Positions 49,413-58,551 of a stretch of 64,000 nt of DNA are shown here, piece after piece. The position numbers were made by a program, and so were the translations under genes. The notes beneath the pieces are model-generated. The model saw only the letters and a list, made by a program, of their open reading frames with translations, did no database searches and was not told where the DNA came from. How positions within the stretch are numbered: position 1 is the first letter of the stretch; each line of letters begins with the position of its first letter. The DNA lies in the NCBI GenBank assembly GCA_902778055.1, contig CACYWL010000001.1, forward strand, positions 186,001 to 250,000, in the 5' to 3' direction. The DNA is from an uncultured Eubacteriales bacterium (GTDB lineage: Bacteria; Bacillota; Clostridia; Christensenellales; Aristaeellaceae).

Positions 49413-50822
49413 ATGGCTAAGCATGGCGTCTTTGTGCTGGAGCAGGCCACCAGTGCCGCGACTCCCGCAACGGTTGAAACCGGCGTCCCGTTCTTCATTG
49501 GGGCTTCCCCGATTCAGAACGCGGATTCCCCGGCTACCCCCGGCGTCCCTGTCCTGTGCACCAGCTGGAACGAGGCCGTTCAGAAGCTGGGCTATTCCGA
49601 TGACTGGGCCACCTATCCCCTGTGCGAGGCGATGTACTCTCACTTCAAGCTGTTCAACGTGTCTCCCGCGATCTTCTGCAATATGCTGGATTCCAGCACC
49701 ATGAAGAGCGCGGTTGCCGCGGCCGACAAGAATGTTGTGAACAAGAAGGTTGCCCTGACCGCCAAGGCGATCCCCGGCAGCGTGGTCGTGAAGAACGGCC
49801 AGAACACGCTGGTTCTCGGAACCGACTATGATCTGTACTTTGCCGATGAAGTGCTGACCATCGAAGTCCTGAGCGGCGGCAGCGCCTACAGCGCGACTAC
49901 GCTGAACGTGGCCTTCGATGAAGTCACCCCCGCCAGCGTGACCACGAATGTTGTGGCAGGCGGCATCGAAGCGGTGGATCTGTGCATGAGCACGATCGGC
50001 CTGATCCCCGATCTGATCGTGGCCCCCGGCTATTCCGACAACACCGGTGTCGCGGCTGTCATGGCGGCGAAGGCCGAGGCGATCAACGGCATGTTCCGTG
50101 CGAAGGCCCTGATCGACCTGTCCACTGCTGCTACTGGCGGCGCGGACACCTATGACGAAGTCATCGCTCTGAAGAACTCCAACAACTTCACCGATGAAAA
50201 CGAGATCGTCTGCTGGCCTCTGGTCAAGCTGAGCGATAAGGTCTTCCACCTGTCTACCCAGCTGGCCGGCGTCATCGCCGCGACCGATGCGGAATACGCC
50301 GCGCCCCACGTCAGCCCCTCCAACAAGGGTCTGCAGTGCGATGGCCTCGTGACTGCCGCTGGCGGCGAAGTCATCCTCAGCCTGGAGCAGGCGAATATCC
50401 TCAACGGTGGCGGTGTCGTGACCGCGCTGAACTTCATGGGCGGCTTCAAGGCATGGGGCAACTACACCGCCTGCTATCCCACCAACCAGGACGTGAAGGA
50501 CTACTTCATCTCCGTGTCCCGGATGGTGGACTTCGTGGGCAACACCCTGATCCGCACCTTCTGGGGCAAGCTGGATCAGCCCATGAACCGGCGTCTGATC
50601 GACACCATCCTGGATTCCTGCAACATCTGGCTGAATGGCCTGACCGGCTCCGGATACATTCTGGGCGGTCGGTGCGAGATGATCGATGCGGAGAATCCCG
50701 AGACCAACCTGATGGCTGGCATCATCAAGCTGCACGTGTTCGTCACGCCGCCGTCTCCCATGCAGGAGCTCGATTTCGTGATCGAGTACGACCCGGCGTA
50801 CGTAACCGAAGCGCTGAGCTAA
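49413..50822 (+). CDS. Contractile tail sheath protein, P2 FI type
   Basis: A 469-residue sheath subunit. The N-terminal GVFVLEQATSAATPATVETGVPFFIG and SWNEAVQKLGYSDDW, central IPDLIVAPGYSD and HVSPSNKGLQCDGLV, and C-terminal RMVDFVGNTLIRTFWGKLDQPMNRRLIDTILDSCNIWLNG match P2-like sheaths. Shows that the phage is a myovirus. The DNA is very GC3-biased, as for the capsid gene. Confidence 0.94.
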   Translation: MAKHGVFVLEQATSAATPATVETGVPFFIGASPIQNADSPATPGVPVLCTSWNEAVQKLGYSDDWATYPLCEAMYSHFKLFNVSPAIFCNMLDSSTMKSAVAAADKNVVNKKVALTAKAIPGSVVVKNGQNTLVLGTDYDLYFADEVLTIEVLSGGSAYSATTLNVAFDEVTPASVTTNVVAGGIEAVDLCMSTIGLIPDLIVAPGYSDNTGVAAVMAAKAEAINGMFRAKALIDLSTAATGGADTYDEVIALKNSNNFTDENEIVCWPLVKLSDKVFHLSTQLAGVIAATDAEYAAPHVSPSNKGLQCDGLVTAAGGEVILSLEQANILNGGGVVTALNFMGGFKAWGNYTACYPTNQDVKDYFISVSRMVDFVGNTLIRTFWGKLDQPMNRRLIDTILDSCNIWLNGLTGSGYILGGRCEMIDAENPETNLMAGIIKLHVFVTPPSPMQELDFVIEYDPAYVTEALS

Positions 50823-50837
50823 GGAGGGAAATGACCA

Positions 50838-51356
50838 ATGGCAAAGCAGCCTGAATCCAACGTCCTCTTTGAGCTGTATGAGGACGGCAACAACTACATG
50901 GGCCTGACGCAGGCCACTCTCCCGAACATCGCTTTCCTGGTCCAGCAGATCAGCGGCGCCGGCATGAACGGCAACATCGATGTGCCGATTGCCGGTATGC
51001 TGGAAGCGATGGAGCTGTCTCTGAACTTCCGGAGCCCCACGGATGCGGCGAAGTCCCTGGCCGCGCCCAAGTCCCACCATCTGGATCTGCGTGTCGCGGC
51101 CCAGTATTGGGACAATGTCGGCGCTGAGTACGGGATCGAGGCCGACAAGTACGTGATGGTCACCCGGCCGAAGGCGATGAACCCCGGCAATATCCAGCCG
51201 GCCACTCCCGCGGACACCGCGAACACCTTCTCGGTCGTTTATTACGCCGGGTACAAGGATGGCCAGAAGATCTGGGAGGTCGATCCCACGAACTACATCT
51301 GCACCGTCGACGGTGTGGATTACTTCGCCCCCATCCGCAAGGCCCTGGGCAAGTAA
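50838..51356 (+). CDS. Tail tube protein, P2 FII type
   Basis: A 172-residue tube subunit: NVLFELYEDGNNYMGLTQATLPNIAFLVQQISGAGMNGNIDVPIAGMLEAMELSLNFRS is the P2 FII pattern, and YAGYKDGQKIWEVDPTNYICTVDGVDYFAPIRKALG ends it. It follows the sheath directly, AAGGAGGG site. Confidence 0.92.
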   Translation: MAKQPESNVLFELYEDGNNYMGLTQATLPNIAFLVQQISGAGMNGNIDVPIAGMLEAMELSLNFRSPTDAAKSLAAPKSHHLDLRVAAQYWDNVGAEYGIEADKYVMVTRPKAMNPGNIQPATPADTANTFSVVYYAGYKDGQKIWEVDPTNYICTVDGVDYFAPIRKALGK

Positions 51357-51363
51357 GCACCTC

Positions 51364-51398
51364 GGGCTCTGGCGTAACACCAGAGCCCCATTCTTTTT
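51364..51398 (+). terminator. Hairpin with T-run after the tube gene, probable attenuator
   Basis: A 9-bp perfect stem GGGCTCTGG/CCAGAGCCC (7-base loop), then CATTCTTTTT. Placed after the highly expressed sheath and tube genes, it may lower transcription into the downstream chaperone and tape measure genes. Confidence 0.7.
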
Positions 51399-51422
51399 AT
51401 CCATGAAAGGAGACGAAACACC

Positions 51423-51770
51423 ATGGCAGCTGAAATCAAAAAAGAACTCCCGCAGGACGTGGCCACCGAGGAAAGCACCGGCGCTGTTGTCGTGAATTTG
51501 AAGAAGCCTCTGGATTATAACGGCCACATCTACGAGAGTCTGACGTTCGATCTGGAGAACCTGACCGGCAAGGACAGCATGGAGGTCGAGGCAGAGCTGA
51601 TACAGCGCAAGAAGGGCGCTGTCATCGTAGGCGCACTGAACAACGACTACATTCTGGGCATTGCCGCCAAGGCCTGCAAGGAACCGATCGGATCCGATGC
51701 GTTCCTGACGATGAGCCTCAAGGACTTCAACAAGGTCAAGGAGGCAGTCAGAAATTTTTTGCTGAAATAG
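51423..51770 (+). CDS. Tail assembly chaperone, P2 gpE-like
   Basis: A 115-residue protein starting MAAEIKKELPQDVATEESTG; VNLKKPLDYNGHIYESLTFDLENLTGKDSMEVEAEL and SLKDFNKVKEAVRNF are typical of P2 E proteins. It acts with its frameshifted long form in loading the tape measure protein into the tube. The slippery heptamer lies four codons before its stop. Confidence 0.88.
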   Translation: MAAEIKKELPQDVATEESTGAVVVNLKKPLDYNGHIYESLTFDLENLTGKDSMEVEAELIQRKKGAVIVGALNNDYILGIAAKACKEPIGSDAFLTMSLKDFNKVKEAVRNFLLK

Positions 51771-51958
51771 GCGCCAGCGGTGGTGACGGCGGGGACTGGC
51801 TGAGACAGAACTCACTGAAGATGTCGAAGACCTTCAACACTCCGGTGTCGTACTGGATCAGCCTGCCCCTTGCCGCTTTCACCGCATGGATCCGCGCCGG
51901 CAATACCGTGATCGAAGAAGAAAACGAAGAAATCAGAAAGGCTCGCAAGAAGCGGTAA
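51423..51958 (+). CDS. Frameshifted tail assembly chaperone E+E'
   Basis: A -1 shift at TTTTTTG (51755-51761) after codon 113 continues into a 65-codon second frame with no start of its own, reading AEIGASGGDGGDWLRQNSL, then a WISLPLAAFTAWI segment and a basic end, to a TAA at 51956-51958. The total product is about 178 residues. P2 uses the same heptamer between E and E'. The second frame ends 33 bases before the tape measure gene. Confidence 0.85.
51755..51761 (+). promoter_or_regulatory. Programmed -1 frameshift slippery site
   Basis: TTTTTTG is placed so that the zero-frame codons are AAT-TTT-TTG, the X-XXY-YYZ pattern. It lies 7 bases before the zero-frame stop TAG, and GC-rich sequence capable of folding follows. 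Confidence 0.85.
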
Positions 51959-51991
51959 GCCTTTTTATTTTACCCGAAAGGAGATGCAGAG

Positions 51992-54900
51992 ATGGCCGCA
52001 AACTATCAGATGTTGTTCGAGCTGAACGCGGCCCTGGGCGGCGGCTTCGCTTCCGCTTTCTCTCAGGGCTCACAGCAGATCGACAACATGAAAGCCAAGC
52101 TGGATGCGCTGAACGCATCCGGAAGCACCGGAGACCTGCTTGGCGGCATCTCCGCAGCCCTGCAGACCGCAGGCGTGATTAAGGGGCTGGAAGCAGCCTA
52201 TGAAACGCTGAAGGAATGCGCGGACGCATCCATCGAGTTTGAAAGTGCCATGACCGGCGTATCCAAAACAACGGATATGTCGGCATCCGAGCTGGAGGCC
52301 ATGTCCCAGGCGGTGATGAAGCTCTCTACGGAGATCCCTATCACTACCACGGAGCTGGCCAACGTGATGGAAGTTGCCGGTCAGCTGGGCATCAGCAAGG
52401 ACAACCTGCTGGACTTCTCCACCACCATGAGCATGCTGGCCACCGCCACCACCATGACGGCAGACGAAGCGGCTACCATGCTGGCCCAGTTTGCAAACAT
52501 CACTCAGATGGATCCGAGCCAGTACAGCAACCTGGCATCCGCGGTGGTCGATCTGGGCAACAACTACGCCACCACAGAGCAGAAGATCATCGACATGGGC
52601 CAAGGCATTGCCGCTGCCGGATCCCTGGCAGGCATGAGCGAGGCCGACATGATGGGCCTGTCCGCAGCCGTTACCTCCCTGGGTATTGAAACTGCGGCAG
52701 GCTCCACCAGCATGTCGAAGCTGATCAGCAAGCTGAACATGGCCGTGGAAACCGGGGATGGTCTGGGAGACTTCGCCAGCGTAGCCGGCATGAGCGCATC
52801 CCAGTTTGCGGAAGCATGGGGCAATGACGCGGCGAACGCGCTGGCCACCTTCATCACCGGCCTTAATGATGTGGAGCGCAACGGCGCCTCCGCATCCGTC
52901 ATTCTGAACGATCTGGGGATCACCGAGACCCGGATGCAGCGCATGATTCTGTCTTTGGCGGGATCCGGCGATCTGATGTCCAACGCCATCCGGGACGCGA
53001 ATGACGCCTTCCGGGAAAATACCGCCCTCTCCGCTGAAGCAGAGAAACGGTATGCCACCACCGAAAGCCGTCTGAAGATGCTTTCCAACGCAGCCAACAA
53101 TGTGAAGATCTCCGTTGGCGATGCGTTGACTCCAATGATTGCCAGCGTTGCGGACGGCCTTACGGGCGTCCTGGAGCCCATTGCGGAATTCATTGAGCAG
53201 AACCCGGCTATCGTCCAGGGACTGACCGCCTTCGTGGGCGTGCTCGGCCTGGCCACTGCGGCGATCACCGCATATACCGCCGTCACGAAGCTGGCGGCAG
53301 CGGCGAACCTGCTGTTCGGTGGATCCATCCCGGGCATTGGCATCATCCTGGGCGTTGCCGCTGGCATCGGCCTTCTTGTGGCCGGGATCAGCGCTATCTC
53401 CGGAGCGATTGACGCGGCGAATCCATCCTTCGAAGATCTGGACGCGCAGTTCGATTCGCTGAACGAGAAGGCGAAGGAACAGCAGGCCATCATTGACCTG
53501 GCTGAGGAATACAAGAGCCTGTCCGAGGAAATCGCCAACACGGAAGCGGCGATGAAGTTTAAGGCAGAGCTGGATATCGGCGATGTCTCCGAGGAAAACC
53601 TCAAGCTCATTGACGAGCTGAAAGGCAAGATGGAGAACAAGACCGCCGAGCTGAAGCAGACGCTGGAGCTGGCCGGGGCTGATGACATCTCCGATGATGA
53701 CATGGCCCGGCTGATCGAGCTGGCCGCGAATGCACAGACCTCTGACGATACGATCAGGCAGACCCTGGAGCTGATGGGCGTGGATGAAGTCACGCCGGAG
53801 ATGATCCAGCAGGTCCGCGATTTCGCCAGTGCGGTCACAACCGATTCCGGCACACTGGAGCAGGAGCTCCGGCTGATCGGTTTCGATGACGCCACTGTGG
53901 CCAGCATGGGCTATGGCAGCTACAAGGATTTCGTAGCCGACGTAGCGGCCGGAAACGTGGTGGTCAACGCGGACGGCACCATCACGCAGCGCCTCGATCT
54001 GGGGCAGGTCGCGCCGACAGACATGGAGCTGATCAAGCAGATCGCGGAGAACAACGGCTACGTGGTCACAGCTGACGGCAAGGTGACCCAGACGCTGGAC
54101 ATCGGTGGCTTTAAGGAGAAAGACCTTCAGCAGCTTGAGAGGCTGAAACAGGCCGTTACCAACGAAGAGGCGAAGCTGACCCAGAAGCTGGAACTGCTGG
54201 GTGTGGAGAACGTCACTCCCGAAAAGCTGAACACCTTCCTGCAGGTCAAGACGAACACCGCTGACGGCGATCACGAGCTGAAACAGATGCTTGAGCTGGA
54301 GGGCATTGAGAATGCCACTCCCTACCAGATCAATCAGCTGAAGAACTTCATCCGGAACGTCCAGACCAAGGAAGGCAAGGTTACCCAGAAGCTGGAGGCG
54401 ATGGTCAGCACTGATCAGCTGGCGGCTCTGGGCTACGCCACCATGGCAGACTTCGTGGCGGCTGTGAATGCCGGCGAGGTTGTTGTCAATGCGGACGGCA
54501 CCGTCACCCAGACGGTGAATGTGGAAGGCGATGTGGCCGCGCTGAAGCAGGCCTGGGAGGATGAGAACGCGCTGGCTGAAGCCCAGGCGGCATCCGCTGC
54601 GGCAGCTGATGAACTGGCGGCAAAGCGTGCGCGTCTGAAGGAAGTTACCGACAGCCTGCGGGATTCCTCTGGAGGCATGGTTAGCGCCACCGATCAGGAA
54701 ACGGAAGCTCTCCGGAACCAGATCGAAGCATACGAGGCTGTGGCGCAGGCCAGAAAGGATTCCTACACCGCGCAGGCGCTTGATACGGTCCAGAAGCAGA
54801 GCAAGCAGTATGTACAGTCTCTCCAGGATGAAGCCGAAGCCATGCGGAACCTTGAGCAGGCGCAGGGACGGGCAAAAATCGCCCAGGAGCTGACTGCCGG

Positions 54901-56416
54901 AGGAGATGCCGCAACATACCTGCGCAGCGAGCTTACTTCGCTCGGGCAGGCTATACAAGACTATGACGGCGATGACTGGTTCAGAGACGGGAACGAGCAG
55001 GCAAAGGGCTTGCAAGACAGATTCTTCGCACTGCAGGAAACCATCAACGCTGTCACTGGGGAGAAACATGATTTCACCGGAAACTTCCTCCCCGGCATGG
55101 AAGCCACCATCAACAGCATGAAGACCGACACCCTGGCGGTTGCGGACGGCTGGAAGACGGCGATTGATGAGGCCGGCAAGTATGCTGATCAGGTGGAAGC
55201 AGCGGACAAGATCCAACAGGAATATCTGCAGAACCTGATCAACGGTGTCGTGGACGGCACCATGACATACGATCAGCTGAGGGACGCATTGACTGCGGCC
55301 TATGCCGATTACGAAAACGGCGGCGAAATCGTAGCGGAAACCATGAAGCAGGTTGAGGCCGGCGTGAATGCCGCCAAGGCCGCTGCGGAGGGATCCGGAC
55401 AGACTGCACAGAGCGAAGCAGATACCGCTGTTGCTGCTGTGGGCTCCGTTATCGAGCGGATGGAAGCCTTGAAGAAGGCTTACGATGAGGCTAAGAAGGC
55501 GGCTCTGGGAGCCCTGGGAGGCCGCTTCGGGCTGTTCGATGAGGTGGGCGAAGGAGCGGAATCCAAGACCACCGAAGAGATGCAGACCAACATGGACGCC
55601 CAGACCAAATACTGGGAGCAGTACAACACGAACCTGCAGACTGCTCTGGACAAAGGTCTGGCTCCGGCCATCGCCAAACAGCTGGCAGACGGATCCGCTG
55701 AAAGCGCGGCCACTCTGCAGACCCTGGCCAATGCCTCCGAAGAAGAGATCGGCAAGATCAACGAATCCTTCGAGAAGGTTGAAGCCGCCAAGGAGCTGCT
55801 GGCCACCACCATCGCGGATATGGAAACCCAGTTCACGGAGGGCATGGCCGCTTTGACGGAAGAGCTGGCGTCCACCGTTGCGGACCTGGACATGAGCTCC
55901 GAAGCCGGTGAAGCTGCAGTAGCCACTATGGAAGCGTATGTGGCGTCCATTTCCGGCGCCGCAGGTGACGCCGGAGCAGCAGGCAACGAAGTAGCCTCCG
56001 CTGTTAACGCGGCTCTGGCCACCATCGAAAGAGACGTCACCATTCACATCGGTTACAGCGTGGATCCGATGCCGAACGTTCCGATACCGAAGGGCAGTGT
56101 CCCAAAGAACGCTATCGGTTCCGATTACGCAGCCGAAGGTATTCACCTGGTCGGTGAGGAAGGCCCTGAGCTGGTTTACATGGGCGGCGGCGAAAAGATT
56201 CTGACGGCCCATGAAACCGTAAACGCCATCTCCGGGGCCACCCGAAGCGATGGAAACGTCATCGAGGTTTCGTTCTCCCCGGTCTACAACGTGAGCGGTG
56301 GAAACGCCGCGGAGATCCGGTCGATGCTGGAAAGCCAGACGCAGGATCTGAGAGACCAGGTTGAGCGGATCATGGAGGATGTGCTGACGGATCACAGACG
56401 GACAGCCTATGCGTAA
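51992..56416 (+). CDS. Tail tape measure protein
   Basis: A 1474-residue protein, the largest in the phage. The conserved TMP domain covers SIEFESAMTGVSKTTDMSASELEAM, TTTELANVMEVAGQLGISKDNLLDF, AATMLAQFANI and AAAGSLAGMSEADMMGLSAAVTSLG. Two hydrophobic stretches follow (about residues 405-475), then eight imperfect repeats (about 554-850), long coiled coils, and a C-terminal globular part. Length sets the tail length; the protein fills the tube and is ejected with DNA. The 33-base gap to E' is normal. Confidence 0.95.
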   Translation: MAANYQMLFELNAALGGGFASAFSQGSQQIDNMKAKLDALNASGSTGDLLGGISAALQTAGVIKGLEAAYETLKECADASIEFESAMTGVSKTTDMSASELEAMSQAVMKLSTEIPITTTELANVMEVAGQLGISKDNLLDFSTTMSMLATATTMTADEAATMLAQFANITQMDPSQYSNLASAVVDLGNNYATTEQKIIDMGQGIAAAGSLAGMSEADMMGLSAAVTSLGIETAAGSTSMSKLISKLNMAVETGDGLGDFASVAGMSASQFAEAWGNDAANALATFITGLNDVERNGASASVILNDLGITETRMQRMILSLAGSGDLMSNAIRDANDAFRENTALSAEAEKRYATTESRLKMLSNAANNVKISVGDALTPMIASVADGLTGVLEPIAEFIEQNPAIVQGLTAFVGVLGLATAAITAYTAVTKLAAAANLLFGGSIPGIGIILGVAAGIGLLVAGISAISGAIDAANPSFEDLDAQFDSLNEKAKEQQAIIDLAEEYKSLSEEIANTEAAMKFKAELDIGDVSEENLKLIDELKGKMENKTAELKQTLELAGADDISDDDMARLIELAANAQTSDDTIRQTLELMGVDEVTPEMIQQVRDFASAVTTDSGTLEQELRLIGFDDATVASMGYGSYKDFVADVAAGNVVVNADGTITQRLDLGQVAPTDMELIKQIAENNGYVVTADGKVTQTLDIGGFKEKDLQQLERLKQAVTNEEAKLTQKLELLGVENVTPEKLNTFLQVKTNTADGDHELKQMLELEGIENATPYQINQLKNFIRNVQTKEGKVTQKLEAMVSTDQLAALGYATMADFVAAVNAGEVVVNADGTVTQTVNVEGDVAALKQAWEDENALAEAQAASAAAADELAAKRARLKEVTDSLRDSSGGMVSATDQETEALRNQIEAYEAVAQARKDSYTAQALDTVQKQSKQYVQSLQDEAEAMRNLEQAQGRAKIAQELTAGGDAATYLRSELTSLGQAIQDYDGDDWFRDGNEQAKGLQDRFFALQETINAVTGEKHDFTGNFLPGMEATINSMKTDTLAVADGWKTAIDEAGKYADQVEAADKIQQEYLQNLINGVVDGTMTYDQLRDALTAAYADYENGGEIVAETMKQVEAGVNAAKAAAEGSGQTAQSEADTAVAAVGSVIERMEALKKAYDEAKKAALGALGGRFGLFDEVGEGAESKTTEEMQTNMDAQTKYWEQYNTNLQTALDKGLAPAIAKQLADGSAESAATLQTLANASEEEIGKINESFEKVEAAKELLATTIADMETQFTEGMAALTEELASTVADLDMSSEAGEAAVATMEAYVASISGAAGDAGAAGNEVASAVNAALATIERDVTIHIGYSVDPMPNVPIPKGSVPKNAIGSDYAAEGIHLVGEEGPELVYMGGGEKILTAHETVNAISGATRSDGNVIEVSFSPVYNVSGGNAAEIRSMLESQTQDLRDQVERIMEDVLTDHRRTAYA
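53651..54540 (+). repeat. Tandem repeats of 31-42 residues in the tape measure gene
   Basis: Eight full and one partial repeat encode units of the form (L/V)xQxLELxGxxxxTPexixqlxxFxxxVxTxxGx. Units start at about 53651, 53753, 53855, 53981, 54083, 54176, 54275, 54383 and 54509. Two units carry an extra DFVAxVxAGxVVVNADGT block, showing that the repeats were duplicated in longer pieces as well. Confidence 0.75.
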
Positions 56417-56430
56417 AGGAGGGATGAACC

Positions 56431-56640
56431 ATGGCCACCACCTACAGAACAGTCCAGGGGGACATGTGGGACTCCATCGCGCATAAGCTGGCCGGCACTT
56501 CGGACGTTGTGGCCCAGCTGATCGAGGCGAACCTGGACAAGAGCGATATTTACATCTTTTCAGCCGGCATCGAGCTTACGGTGCCGGACTTCAATAACTA
56601 CGCGGCCGATGAGGAATTCTACCCGCCGTGGAAGAAATGA
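56431..56640 (+). CDS. Tail protein X (LysM-type)
   Basis: Sixty-nine residues: TYRTVQGDMWDSIAHKLAGTSDVVAQLIEANLD then FSAGIELTVPDF is a LysM-like fold as in P2 X. In P2-like phages, X joins the tube end or hub to the tape measure. It lies directly between the TMP and hub genes. AAAGGAGGG site. Confidence 0.9.
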   Translation: MATTYRTVQGDMWDSIAHKLAGTSDVVAQLIEANLDKSDIYIFSAGIELTVPDFNNYAADEEFYPPWKK

Positions 56641-56651
56641 GGTGAGGACGC

Positions 56652-58148
56652 TTGGCTGATGCTGATATCTATCGGACTCAAATGACCTACGCCGCGCATG
56701 AGCTGGCCAGACGGCCTGCCTGGAAGATCAAGATCAAAGGCGTAGACGTGACCGACATCGTGAACCGGGATCTGCTCTCCGTGGACATCACGGACAATGA
56801 GAGCGAAGCCACGGACGATATTCAGATCAAGGTGGCAGACCGGGACGGGAAATGGGTTCAGCGATGGCTGACGGAAAGCATCTTCCAGGGCGCCACCGTG
56901 CGCGGCCTGAAGATCGAGGCTTGGGTTGGCGTCCGGATCGGAGAAAAGGTTGTCCAGCAGAAGTCCGGAACCTTCCACATGGACAGTTTGAAGGCCAACG
57001 GACCGCCAAACACCGTCACGATCAAGGCTTCCTCACTTCCCGCCAAAGGCGGCATTGCAGATGAAAAGCGGAATAAAGCCTGGGAGAACTACACGCTAAA
57101 GGGCATCGCGGCAGAGATTGCCGGAAAGGCCGGGCTGTCCCTGACCTATGACGCGCCGACACACAAGTATGAGCGCCGGGAGCAGAACGAGATGGCAGAC
57201 CTGGCCTTCCTGCGAATCCTCTGCCGGGAAGCCGGAATCAATCTGAAAATCTCTGACGGACGGATGGCGCTGTTCGACAACGCGGCGTATTCCAAACAAC
57301 CAAGCGTCATGACCATTCGCTGGAATGACGGCTCCTACACCAAATGGAGCCTGGAGACCGGATCGAGGGATATCTCCTACGACTCCTGCATCCTGCGGTA
57401 CGCGCATCCCTTCAAGGGGCTGATCACCGGGTCCGCTGAATCGGAGAAGTACGCGGAGAATTCCGAACACAATCAGCTGATCATCACCAATCGCCGGGTG
57501 GAAAGCAAGGCCGAAGCGCAGGAGATCGCGGCGCAGGAGCTGCGGCTGAAAAACGAATTCGGTGAGACTGCCACCTTCACGCTGCCGGGGAATCCCGCGC
57601 TGATGGCCGGGCTGAATGTCGATCTGAAGGGCTTCGGATACTGGGACGGGAAACATCCCATCAAGTACGTGAAGCACAAACTCAGCTCCTCCGGATACAC
57701 CACGGAGATTAAGCTGGGCGGCGATATCAGCCGGCACTCCACCGGGTACGATGACTACACCCTGGGCTTCGGAGAGATGGTCCGTATCGGCAAGGTTGTG
57801 GACATCTCCGGGAACCGGGCCAGAGTGAAGTTTACCTCTCAGGGGATCATCTCTGACTGGCTGGAAATCGCGCAGTTCCCGCACTGGGTGATCACGGATC
57901 AGCACAAGACCCAGAGCGCCCGGCACAAGCACGACATTGACGCAAAGTGGACGATGATCCTGGACTCCCTCGGCGGGAACCTGACAGGCGGCAAGACCGA
58001 CGCTGACGGTGGCCACCTGCATCAGATCATCTGGGACGGTCACGGAATCGAATACCTGCAGTGGTGGCCCGGCATCGGGGATGAAGCGATCTGCATCTTT
58101 CCGACCGGGTGCGACAGCCACGGCTACATTGTGGGGTGCATACGATGA
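56652..58148 (+). CDS. Baseplate hub-spike fusion, P2 D plus V-like domain
   Basis: A 498-residue protein from TTG 56652. Residues 1-380 are a gpD/late-control hub: ARRPAWKIKIKGVDVTDIV, LLSVDITDNESEATDDIQIKVADRDGKW, ANGPPNTVTIKASSLPAKGG and EMADLAFLRILCREAGINLK. The last 120 residues are a gpV/gp5-type OB domain (FGEMVRIGKVVDISGNRARVKF, WPGIGDEAICIFPTG) with an inserted His-rich segment (QSARHKHDID). In P2, D and V are separate genes. The fusion would place hub and spike in one chain, as in VgrG. Confidence 0.85.
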   Translation: MADADIYRTQMTYAAHELARRPAWKIKIKGVDVTDIVNRDLLSVDITDNESEATDDIQIKVADRDGKWVQRWLTESIFQGATVRGLKIEAWVGVRIGEKVVQQKSGTFHMDSLKANGPPNTVTIKASSLPAKGGIADEKRNKAWENYTLKGIAAEIAGKAGLSLTYDAPTHKYERREQNEMADLAFLRILCREAGINLKISDGRMALFDNAAYSKQPSVMTIRWNDGSYTKWSLETGSRDISYDSCILRYAHPFKGLITGSAESEKYAENSEHNQLIITNRRVESKAEAQEIAAQELRLKNEFGETATFTLPGNPALMAGLNVDLKGFGYWDGKHPIKYVKHKLSSSGYTTEIKLGGDISRHSTGYDDYTLGFGEMVRIGKVVDISGNRARVKFTSQGIISDWLEIAQFPHWVITDQHKTQSARHKHDIDAKWTMILDSLGGNLTGGKTDADGGHLHQIIWDGHGIEYLQWWPGIGDEAICIFPTGCDSHGYIVGCIR

Positions 58149-58534
58149 AAACGGGCATGCTGGGAGACGTTACCTTCGAGGTCAACGATCAGACCTACCG
58201 GACCATCCGGAACCTGACGCGATCCACGAAGGCGAACTACTCCACCCATAACCTGATCGGAAAGACCGGCATTCTGGAATTCACCGGGGTGGATCCGGAA
58301 ACGATCAGCTTTGAAATCCTGTTCTCCGCATGGTTCGGGGAGAATCCGGAGACCTGGAGGAAGAAGCTGGACAAGATGCTGCGGAACGGAAAGGCCGTCT
58401 ATTTCGTCCTGGGCACCGCGCCCATCGGGGACAAGTGGGTTCTGGAGGACGTGCAATACGCCACGGAATTCTATTACAAGGACGGCACTCCTGCAGATTA
58501 CCGTGCTACGATCAATCTGAAGGAATACAACTGA
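58145..58534 (+). CDS. Tail protein, P2 gpU-like
   Basis: A 129-residue protein: GDVTFEVNDQTYRTIRNLTRSTKANYSTHNLIGKTGILEFTGVDPETISFEILFSAWFGENPETW matches the gpU family, and GKAVYFVLG follows. It starts inside the hub gene stop (ATGA). In P2, U completes the tail. Confidence 0.9.
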   Translation: MKTGMLGDVTFEVNDQTYRTIRNLTRSTKANYSTHNLIGKTGILEFTGVDPETISFEILFSAWFGENPETWRKKLDKMLRNGKAVYFVLGTAPIGDKWVLEDVQYATEFYYKDGTPADYRATINLKEYN

Positions 58535-58551
58535 GAAAGGAGGCCGGAGGC

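Noticed and set aside
49407..51815. An 802-codon minus-strand open frame opposite the sheath and tube genes
   Set aside because: Same cause: biased codon use keeps the opposite strand open. Composition is His/Gly/Gln-rich and not protein-like.
52070..56395. A 1441-codon open frame on the minus strand opposite the tape measure gene
   Set aside because: It is an antisense shadow caused by the strong GC3 codon bias; no ribosome site, and the plus-strand protein has clear family motifs.
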